Under the pieces are notes generated by a model. It was not told the DNA's origin. It searched no databases and saw only the letters and a program-made list of their open reading frames with translations. This document shows positions 12,261 through 22,630 of a DNA stretch of 59,305 nt, piece by piece. Position numbers and translations under genes: made by a program. Numbering within the stretch: position 1 is the first letter of the stretch; every line of letters starts with the position of its first letter. This stretch comes from Saccoglossus kowalevskii (Eukaryota > Hemichordata > Enteropneusta > Harrimaniidae). The stretch covers positions 491,772-551,076 of the forward strand of contig NW_003107089.1 in the NCBI RefSeq assembly GCF_000003605.2, in the 5' to 3' direction.

Positions 12261-15200
12261 ATGGATATAAGTTACAGTTTATGGAAGAATGAAATTAAAG
12301 CGCTGTTTATTGGGATCATTCTTACGAGATTGGTAACACAATTTCAGACTGCGTTGGCTTGTGTCGCGGTTACTTCTTGTCCAGAGAATTATCTTAAAAT
12401 ACCAGGGAAACCATTGAAAGGTGAGTTAAAGATGTATTAGAGTAGAGAGTTGATTTCCCAAGTGTTATCATATGAGAACAATAACGAGATACTAGTATAA
12501 TTCAGTTGCATTGCACAAGGTTTCTCTAGAATATGTTCTGTTAACGTATTATTATTCCTTACTACCTCAGTGACGACACAAACTCTAATGAAAGACAAAC
12601 AGAGAAAGACTACACCACTGATTCAAGGGATTGCATGCTAGTGTTTATGTGGTTCACACCACGACACTATTCTTTGAATTTTTGAATCCAACTTCAAACC
12701 AATAAGGGGTTGACCACTATAAATTTAGGAGAAGATGACAAATTTGCAAAATAAAAACATTTTTTACAGAGCAAATTTCGAAAATAAAAATTTGACAAAG
12801 AAAAACTGTGCATTATTTATAAAATACACACACAATCTCACCTCCCATATTTACTCTACTTATCATAATAAACATATTTGGTTCTCATAAAAAGTGGTCA
12901 GCTCATAATGTCAAAGGCAATTTTTTCTGTAAATCGCACATATTTGTTTTGAAAAAAACAAACAATTCCACTGGTTCGTGGTGGGGGTAAGGATGACTTA
13001 TGATCTAGACAACATGACCGTTTAGAAAGGTTAAACAATTAATAATTGCGTGAGGTCTCATCTTCCATTATTTACCCCACTATGCATGATTCGTAATGCT
13101 AATTTTGTAGTTGTATATGTATTCAAAAAATCAACAGTGTCATTTCACGGAAATGTATTCAACGTACTAACTGTTTAAGTTTTAATATACTTAAAAGCTA
13201 ATTTGCATATTCAATATGACCAAATATTGTAGAATTTTTCCCTTGGTGGTTACATGACACGCAGTCTTTGCAATATTTAAACGGTAGGAAAAACAAAATG
13301 TGAAATAAATAATTAAACTGCGCATGCAACTACAGCTTGTAAAAACAACAATTAACAAAATTACCACACAGTTTATTCAAAAAATTCTTCGATATTTCGT
13401 TTATTTTCAGAAATAGTGATGGATCAACTCAAGTATATCAGCAAAAAAATGGGTAACATTGTGACGGAAAATAATACAACTCTTACAAATATTCTGATCG
13501 CATTAACCACTGTGGGCAGCGAAGAGATCTTTCAAGTTACGGTGTTTTCCTGTCCATGCACCAACAGATCTCTCTATGGATTTATGTTCATTTTCTCTCC
13601 TGCATTTTTCTTATTATGTCTCGGTGAGTATGTACACTCGTTAGTTTTTTTTCCCACTAGGAATTAAACACAGACTGCATTGTCACTGATGTGCAAGAAT
13701 GTTACCGATTCCCTTGACAATATACACAGGAATGTATACGCTGAATAAAAATGTTCCAAACGTACTCAGAAAAATGAAGCGTTTCTAATAAATACAAGTT
13801 TCTTTCTGAAATGAGCACCCGGGTAATCAAACAACCGCCAAAAATATGTGGGAAGTAGATTTCCACAAAATAAAACACAGACTGCATTGTCACTGATGTG
13901 CGAGAAATCACGCGCGCAATGGTCCAAACATGATGATGACATTTTGTTGACAGAGACGGCATTTTCTGCTATTGTATTTGGCATTGTAGTCTTGAATTAT
14001 ATCACATTTTGGTCTCAATCCATGACACAAACACGTGATAACGAGCATGTAACAAGGGATATAATCTTTCTTAACATTCCTCATCTATGAATGTTTTCGA
14101 TCTGTAACGTCCAATCTGGACCAAGATAATAATTTACATTCTTATTATTCATTTAAATTTGCATACCGGTGTGGTATTATAATAAATCGTATTTTTCAAA
14201 TCATTGTGTATTTTTTTAAAGAAAGATAACGATTAGTTTGTAATTAATAAATCAATCAATAATAATAAATCATATATTAAGTAAATTGAAATACGGTAAA
14301 ATGAGTCTAACTGGTCTGTACATACCTGTATATATCATTTACCGCCGGAAAGTTGTACGTAAATATGTTTAGGAGTGGTTCCTTAGAATATAATGTCGGA
14401 AGTCACCCACGTGATTTTATAATATATTTGATTTCATAATTATAGAGTGCATTAAAACTCACAATTTCAATAATGTAATGCTCATTTAAACTGTCTTGTC
14501 ACAGGTATACTTATAAATAATAGAACTTGGGAAATAGTGAATGGATGTTGTCGAATTAAAGCTTTGTGTGGTGGGCACGCCACTGGGCAACGATGTCTCC
14601 ATTTGTGTCAGATGGTGGCGAAGTCGTGTCTAGCGCCCTCGGTGTGGATATTTGTGTCTTTTATGGATGGAAAGTAGGTCTTAGTATGTGACTATATTTC
14701 TTCGATTTTAGAGTCTTGTCAAATTGTTTGTTATATGTTTGCAAGTTTTGTTTTCAGTGTATTACAGCGCATACAATATTCGTAACATTGCAATCTATCG
14801 ATTTTGTTTTGATTACCATGGATATTGCAACGTGTGATTATACGAAGGAAGCTGTACATTATCCATACGAATCCCTATTTCCGATCACCTCCGCTTGGGT
14901 GAAGTTGATGGGGTTATTGAACAGTAATAAGAACTTTCCAAGGGAAGTTGCCCGTACGGATCTCGTCGCTGTAATCAAGTTCATAGTGTTAAATCATTCT
15001 TTTTTCTTGCAACTTCATACTGCAACGCAATAAATGAACAGATCTACAGTAATTGTAAATTGTTGTTAAAATAGGTACTACGCATGCGCTAAATCCATTG
15101 CACCCTGTGACGTACCAGATACAGTAGTATTACTGTCCAATCAAGATAAAGCTGTCTCTCACGTGATTGGTTGGGTATTTGCTGTGGTGTGTGTTGTCAT

Positions 15201-15721
15201 AGTAGTACTGAGTTATTGCCTGAATCGATGTTTTGATCGCTTCACCTACGCACAAAGACGATATGCGATATTTTATAATGAAGAAGAAAATGAGATGTTT
15301 GACATCAGAGCTAAGGTGAAATTGCTTTATTTTATATTACCTTAACACGTGTAACAATGAGACCAATCACAGAATTTGTAAATTAATTGTGCGTGTTCCA
15401 TCTATGTTCAAATTTACCAATCACAATAATTGTTTACAGGATCTTGCAAAAAAGGAAGTTGACATGAATACCAAAAAGTTCTTCAGTCAAGACATTCTAG
15501 AATCAGAACCACCGCTGACCGATGACGTATGGCGCGATGTGAAGAAAGCATGGGATTCCATCACCATTATTGATTCACGTTATGGTGAGAAAAGAGGGTA
15601 CACACCTCTCTATCACTGGGCCAAATTTGAAGCAGGCGAGGAGCCCGATAAAGAGACACCTCAAATGGAAATGACGTCGATTCTACCTGAGAAATCATCA
15701 CCATCGACTGAAGAAGTGTAA
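12261..15721 (+). CDS. CALHM-like channel, gene 2, with leader exon
   Basis: Core coding exons are 13419-13623, 14505-14673, 15075-15315 and 15440-15721 (897 nt, 298 aa), with introns in phases 1, 2 and 0 exactly as in gene 1. It has the C45-P-C47 signature, a Cys-rich second extracellular loop (two CC/C clusters around exon 2 and ACAKSIAPC in exon 3), a final membrane segment and FTYAQRRYAIFY. An upstream exon, 12261-12420, splices to 13411. Its own ATG gives an open frame that continues without a stop into the channel, adding 56 residues with a hydrophobic stretch. CALHM proteins normally start at the MDQLKY position, so the leader is more likely a 5' UTR with a fortuitous fused uORF. The C-terminus is shorter than in gene 3: a TAA replaces a Lys codon at 15719-15721, followed by a 1-base deletion. 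AATAAA is at 16128-16133. Confidence 0.88.
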
Positions 15722-16127
15722 TACCCCCAGAACAAATTGAATTATTAGCTACTGAGTAACAAAATAACACATATAGGACACTGTCAGGGTTATATATGAC
15801 AAAAGTATTGTAATTATAGGTCTGATTATAAACTTTGGTGTGTCTATTTACTAATCAATGATGTAATTCTATCACCCCCTCCAAACAGATTCGCCTTGAG
15901 GTATTTTCTAAACATTGAACAGTCTGGTGTTAGATTTGAAGACAAATGTATGTACATTAATTAGCCAAATTATTTTTTTGTATTTTTATAAATTAATGTA
16001 CAGCTTAAATGAATTACAATTCTACGCGCCGACATATACATAAGACAATATTATGTTACTTAATTACCTGATGATACGAAAGTTAGATATTTACTCGTTT
16101 AAGATTTAGACACTCTTAGTAGCTAAC

Positions 16128-16133
16128 AATAAA
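16128..16133 (+). promoter_or_regulatory. polyadenylation signal of CALHM gene 2
   Basis: AATAAA about 410 bases after the CALHM gene 2 stop codon. Confidence 0.4.
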
Positions 16134-16175
16134 TTTATGAGAACATAACGCAAATGACAAGTAATCTCCAAGTAC

Positions 16176-16889
16176 TAAACAGCTATCACGGGGAAAATTC
16201 TCTTCTCTCGGGGTCTCTACACTTGTCAGGGGGGAATCTCGTCTTGTCTCTCTATCTCGTCCCCTCGAGGTACGGGATCGGGAAAGTCACTTTAACTTTA
16301 CAGTCAAATAAGACACACACAACGAAATACGTTTCAGCTCTCGTCTTAGTCGGTCAATCGAGCACTCTATAAGACACAGCGCCCTGGGGATTTCACAAGG
16401 CTGACCCAAGACTCTCTTAGACTGCGTCAACACTCGCCCCAAGACTCTCCAGGACTGCCCTAGACTGCGTCAACACTCGCCCCAAGTCTCTCCAGGACTG
16501 AAATACGACTGCGTCTCTCGACCGCGTCTATCGTGCTGTGCTCCCCAAGACCAACTCAAACTCTCTTTATTCATTTTCAAAACTTTAACCAATTACAAAG
16601 CAGTAAAAAGACTCTAAGGCGTAACCTTCAATCATAAAGCCAATAACACTGAGTACTGAATACGTCATATCTTTTGATTAATCGTTCACTACATTAATAA
16701 CTATGGATATAAACTGCCAGAATGGCGACGGTTATCTGGTAATTAGTTCCAAATCACTGAGCCAAGTTCCGTCCAAAACTTCAAATAGGCCTAAACGATG
16801 ACAGACATAACACAGCAATTCAGCTAATAATCAGCTAATTAAGTCGGTTAACAGATACGCATAAACAAATTCATGACACAGCCACCAAC
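16176..16889. mobile_element. insertion present only in unit A, possibly a solo LTR
   Basis: Unit B reads caagtacacactataat without a break near 22997, whereas unit A is split after caagtac at 16175 and resumes with tacacactataat at 16890. About 714 bases are therefore inserted, with a 3-base TAC duplication as read. The insert has unusual composition, internal direct repeats (tcaacactcgccccaag twice) and a TATA-like ctctataaga. A solo LTR or other non-coding element is likely; I cannot name the family. Confidence 0.6.
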
Positions 16890-17225
16890 TACACACTATA
16901 ATACAAGGTCTAATATGTAGGAAAATGTATACAGACCTCAATCATCGGCATTATTATAATAATCAAATAAATTATGCTGTATACAATCCTTGTAATATAA
17001 ACCAGTTCTCAATTACAGTATTTGTTTGTATTCATTTACATGCACACTAATTTGTATACTAACTGTTTTACTTTATTTTTATCATTGCAAATACTCAATA
17101 ATAAGGAATATTGCAAATAAAAAATATTGAATTACCAACATTGAAAAAGACTTCTGTAAATTCCCAATCTGCTAGTTGTGATATATACGTTTGAACTGTG
17201 AAAAAACGTATCTATGTTTTAATAG

Positions 17226-17226
17226 A

Positions 17227-17252
<26 letters not shown>
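17226..17252. repeat. AT dinucleotide microsatellite
   Basis: A run of about 13 AT units near the end of unit A. Confidence 0.9.
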
Positions 17253-17259
<7 letters not shown>

Positions 17260-18732
17260 GATTTCCTGTAAACGATTCGTATCCTGATATAGGTTTCCTT
17301 TCATCTTTCATCATCTATCTTCAATAATAATTCAATAATTTTATTTAACAATTATTCACTGTTAACTACCACCATAACTTAGTATTCTTAAAGTAAATAT
17401 TCGATTTTTCATTCCGCCAAACTTACGAACATCTTTGATGAAGCGGTTTCACCTACGCTGTCAGTTTTCGTAAAGTGTGGGAAGATATAGAATAATATCA
17501 TATCACTATGATTCACAGAAATGCACCAACGAAATACACCGCATCACGAGTAAAAGTTACTCCCATACGTGCAAACTGGACATTATGTCTGTTATAATAA
17601 GTCACAGGACTACACCTATAACATACAATGTCTGTGCAGTTTCACTGCCACTATCGATTAGTCACCGATGGTAACACGCAATAATGTAATTCAATAATTT
17701 TCACGTCGCGGATAATGTTATACGTTTGAGGACAAATGTCATAGTAACCCTAGCGTAATTTCACCAAACGCAAGGATTTGTAAATGATTAAATAGTAGTA
17801 TGTTCAATTGTCATTTCTTATTCATATTACGTTTATTTATTTCATATCAAACTCGTTCACGCGTTCTTAAAAACGATTTTACTGGGACATTTTGAAAAAA
17901 CACACATGTAAACTACAATAAATTACAAAACAATGAGGTCACGCAGATTAGCTACGACGGAGTAGCTACAAAGTTCGCGAGACAAGGTCGCACAACTGGT
18001 CGAAGTAAAGAGAATAACGATAAACGATTGTAATTTGAGTGTCGGACTCGTATCTGATGTACTCTGTTTTGATTCCTATAATATCTAAAGATGACCTGGG
18101 GTAAATTCAAATGGGAAACCGTATCTTCTACGAACAGCAGAGATTACAAACTTAACCCAGCGTTTTCCCATTAGTGCTTTTCGTATTTATTCGGTCAATA
18201 AATTAAATAATTTACAAAACATCGAAATAAAATGGACCGTGAGAGATTATTAATGGATAGCCAGCATTCACAAAAGCAACTACGTGTTGCCGACCAATGC
18301 ACAAGGAGCCCCGGTTTGGGGACAGTGGCATAGTGACCTTGGAAAAACCCGTGTCACTAATAATACAATAACACCAATTATTATCAATGTAAAGCGGCTG
18401 TGTTATATGTAAGTAACGTTAACCATATTGCATTCCTGGACACTTACAGGAACGTCAACCAACATAACATATGTCGAATTATATATGGGACAATGTAATA
18501 CAAAAATCGTTGCAACATACTTATACGTTAGACACTATGCTTGTACGCAGTAAACATGTTTGAATTATGTGGCATTAGATACAGTCCGAAGCGTGCCCAC
18601 AAAGCTAATATACATAGCGTTTACAGCTGGCTATTAGACGAGGCAGTAATGCGAGAAGGTTATTGTTGTTTATCGTATTTCGACGGAATGACATAAAACA
18701 TCTTTTACACATGGCGGGGTGTCCCAGAGTTC

Positions 18733-21700
18733 ATGGATATAAATTATAGTTTACAGAGAAGAATGATGATGTTAAAAGCGTTGTTTGTTTGGATGTATTA
18801 TTCGTACAAGACTGGTGGAACGATTTCAGGCTGCGTTGGTTTCCGCCGCGGTTACTTCTTGTCCAGCGAGTTTTCTTGAAATACCAGGGAAACCATTAAA
18901 AGGTGAGTTTAAATGTGTATTCGATTTGAAAGTTGATTTCCAAAGTGTTATCTTGTGAGTACAATAACGAGATACTAGTATAATTCAGGTGCATTGCACA
19001 ACGTTTCTCAAGGAATATATCTTGTTGATGAATTCGTATACCTTGCTACCTCAGTGATTTGAATAACGATTCGAGGATAATGAAGGTAAATGGTATACTG
19101 AGAAAGACTACACCACTGATCCAAGGGATTGCATGCTAGTGTTTATGTGGTTCACACCATGACATTGTCCCTTGAATCTTTGACTGAAACGTCAAACCAA
19201 TAAGGGTTTGGACACTATAAACTTAGGGGAAGATGACAAATTTTCAAAAAACTTCTTTACAGAATTAATTTTGAAAAAAAAGACAAATACTTTATTTGAA
19301 ATACACACACACACACACACAATATAACCATCACAATAAACGTATCTGACGCTCATAAAATGATATGCAGTATTGTTATATGGCGCTGTTTGCATTGCTG
19401 GAGATGTACATCCCAGTAATGTCAAAACGTAGCTTGCTGACGTAACCCAGCTGTCACTATGGTTATCGTGACAAAATGTGTTTAAATGATTATTCACATA
19501 CGCACTATGCTGCATATGTGGTCATAAATTATCACTGGTAAAATCGTTTCTTTAAATAGCACATTATTGGTTTGTAAAAAAACAATTCGCTGGCTCGTCG
19601 TCGTGATAGGAATGCCTAATGATCTAGACAACATGACCTTTCAGAGGTACAAGAGGTCATCTCGTCCTTTTGCTACCCCACTATGCATGATTCATACTGC
19701 TTTTGTGGCTGTACATGTATTTTAAGGAAATGTATTAAATGTACTAACTGCGTAAGTTTTAATTTACTTATAAGCATATTTAACATGACCAGACATTGCT
19801 TGAGGGTTATATGCGAGGCGTAGTTCATAGTCCAAAAAACTTAGCAGTGACTCCAAAAATTTCCGAGCAATGCTCGTTTACATTGTGTATCAGTCATTTT
19901 TAGTATAAATAACACAAACAATAAAAGTTACACTTTAGAAATGCTGTATTGGTAAACGAGGAGCTCAACCATCTAAGCTGCACTACACATAGTGAACAGC
20001 GACTTTATAGAAAATACTCATTACACACTTGCGATACGGTTCAAACCAATGCAGGAAACGGTAGGAAAAACACAATGTGAAATAAGTGTTTTACTGACAC
20101 AACAGCATGTAGATGTAGGTAGAATCAGCGTGACTGCAACTACAGTGTAGGAACAGCGTGACTGCAACTACAGTGTAGGAACAGCGTGACTGCAACTACA
20201 GTGTAGGAACAGCGTGACTACAACTACAGTGTAGGAACAGCTTGACTGCAGCTACAAGTAGGAACAGCATGACTGCATTACTACAGTGTAGGAAAACTAT
20301 GACTGTAGTTTTAAAACTCAGCACATTCAACACGCAGGTAGTTCTTTCTAAACATTCTCCGATATGTTGTTTATCTTAGGCAAACCAGTGATGGATCAAC
20401 TCAAGTATATCAGCAAAAAAATGGGTAAAATTGTGACGGAAAATAATACAACTCTCACAAATATTCTGATCGCATTAACCACTGTGGGCAGCGAAGAGAT
20501 CTTTCAAGTTACAGTGTTTTCCTGTCCATGCACCAACAGATCTCTCTATGGATTTATGTTCATTTTCTCTCCTGCATTTTTCTTATTATGTCTCGGTGAG
20601 TATGTGCACTCGTTAGTTTTTTTTTCCCACTAAGAATTAAACACAGACTGCACTGTCACTGATGTGCAAGAATGTTACCGATTCCCTTGACAATATACAC
20701 AGGAATGTATACGCTGAATAAAAATAAAAATGTTCCAAACGTACTCAAAAAAGGAAGCGTTTCTAATAAATACAAGTTATGGTACTCGTGTTTTAAGTGC
20801 GCAATGTACCTAGCATGATAGTGATACTGTAATATGAATCTAACTGGCCTGTACATAACTGTATATATCGTTAGCTTCCTGAAAGTTGTAAGTTAATATG
20901 TTTGGGGTGATACCTTGGATACAATGTTGGAAGTCGTTACCTTTGTGATTTTATAATGATGATATATTGCTTAGAATGTATTTCTTATCAATGATAAGAT
21001 CGTTATTAAATAACAGAGGCAACGCGCATTTATCTGTATTGTCTTGTTACAGGTATACTGATAAATAATAGAACTTGGAAAANNNNNNNNNNNNNNNNNN
21101 NNNNNNNNNNNNNNNNNNNNNNNNNNNNNNNNNNNNNNNNNNNNNNNNNNNNNNNNNNNNNNNNNNNNNNNNNNNNNNNNNNNNNNNNNNNNNNNNNNNN
21201 NNNNNNNNNNNNNNNNNNNNNNNNNNNNNNNNNNNNNNNNNNNNNNNNNNNNNNNNNNNNNNNNNNNNNNNNNNNNNNNNNNNNNNNNNNNNNNNNNNNN
21301 NNNNNNNNNNNNNNNNNNNNNNNNNNNNNNNNNNNNNNNNNNNNNNNNNNNNNNCTGTGCCGAAAATACTTTGATTTTAAAGTCTTAAGTTGTTTATTAT
21401 CTGTTGAAAAGTTTTTTTTACTATTATATTACAGCAGGCGAAAATCAGATTCGTATGGGCTGTTATAAACATTGCAATTTAGACGATTTCAGACTAATGT
21501 AAGACTTTGTTTAGATATTTACTATGGCCAAGGTTTTCAATTACATATTTAGTAAATCAATTCCAGTAACATAAAAGCAAACGTTTTGCTTCAAATTGTC
21601 ACTTTTATATATTATTTCAATATTTAAATAGACAAATGAAAGGTCACACTTTCCAAGATACAATGTGTATTTGCCTCTAGTGTGCACATAAGTATTATGC

Positions 21701-22630
21701 CTTCGGTAGCGATCCAAATATACCAATTTCAGATTTATTACAGGAATCGTGTTATTCAGAGAGTATCAACAATTACGACGAACTTGTTCAATTCATTAAA
21801 AGTGACTCACAAACGATGGCGCTAAACTAAAATCCCACGACGAACTAAAAAAGGCTTAAAGATTAAAATTGAACATGCTAAATCATTCTTTTGTCTTGCA
21901 ACTACAAATTACAATGAAATAGATAATCAGATACAACTATGTACAATAATTGTTATGGTTTTTTTAATAGTTACTACGCATGCGCTAAATCCATTGCACC
22001 TTGTGACGAACCAGGCGCCGCAGTATTACTGTCCAATCAAGATAAAGCTGTCTCTCACGTGATTGGTTGGGTAATTGCCGTGGTGTGCGTTGTCATAGTA
22101 GTACTGAGTTATTGCCTGAATCGATGTTTTGATCGCTTCACCTACGCACAAAGACGATATGCGATATTTTATAATGAAGAAGAAAATGCGACGTTCGACT
22201 TCAAAGCTAAGGTGAAACTGCTTTTTTATTTTATGAAACATGCTTCGCAAAGGGACCAATTTCAACATTTGTTAAACAATTCCGTGTGTTCCATCTATGT
22301 TGTTTACAGGATCTTGCAAAGAAAGAAGTTAACATGAACACCGATAAGTTCTTTAGTCAAGACATTCTAGAATCAGAACCACCGCTGACCGATGACGTAT
22401 GGCGCGATATGAAGAAAGCATGGGATTCCATCACTATTATTGGTTCACGTTATGGTGAGAAAAGAGGGTACACACCTCTCTATCACTGGGCTAAATTTGA
22501 AGCAGGCGAGGAGCACGATAAAGAGACAACCCAAGAAGAAATGACATCACTCTTACCTGAGAAATCATCGCCATCGACAGAAAAAGTGAAATACACTCCC
22601 GAACAAATTGAATTATTAGCAACCGAGTGA
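18733..22630 (+). CDS. CALHM-like channel, gene 3 (interrupted by an assembly gap)
   Basis: Exons: leader 18733-18902 (not in frame with the channel); coding 20391-20595; exon 2 from 21053, running into the N gap at 21083; exon 3, 21971-22211; exon 4, 22310-22630, ending in TGA. Exon 1 differs from gene 2 by three bases and one residue (Asn13 to Lys). Exons 3 and 4 have the same lengths or phases as in gene 2, and the last membrane segment and FTYAQRRYAIFY are kept. The C-terminal tail runs 13 residues beyond that of gene 2. Most of exon 2, including membrane and extracellular-loop residues, is unknown because of the gap. The leader ATG opens a 48-codon uORF that stops before the splice site. 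No disabling change is seen outside the gap. Confidence 0.82.
20128..20300. repeat. 28-bp minisatellite in the leader intron of CALHM gene 3
   Basis: About six copies of gtgactgcaactacagtgta plus ggaacagc. The equivalent site in unit A (near 13320) has a single related copy (gcatgcaactacag), so the array expanded locally after the duplication. Confidence 0.85.
21083..21354. other. assembly gap (272 N)
   Basis: A run of N that removes most of exon 2 of CALHM gene 3. The 99-residue open frame across it is an artefact. Confidence 0.99.

Larger units (their letters stand above)
11400..17380 (+). repeat. tandem segmental duplication, unit A (carries CALHM gene 2)
   Basis: Alignable by eye to unit B at about 17400-23640 through promoter flank, leader exon, coding exons, parts of introns and 3' flank. 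Examples are the shared phrase gttcgcgagacaag near 11.62 kb and 17.97 kb, and ttcctgtaaacg at the right end of both. The offset grows from about 6.5 kb at the leader exon to about 7.0 kb at coding exon 1 because of unequal insertions. Boundaries are approximate. Confidence 0.85.

Noticed and set aside
14716..15033. 105-codon frame in intron 2 of CALHM gene 2
   Set aside because: Not preserved at the paralogous place in unit B, and intronic.
20364..20390. Upstream in-frame ATG of CALHM gene 3 (adds MLFILGKPV)
   Set aside because: It lies before a good acceptor (TTATCTTAG) and inside the polypyrimidine region; the conserved start is the ATG at 20391.
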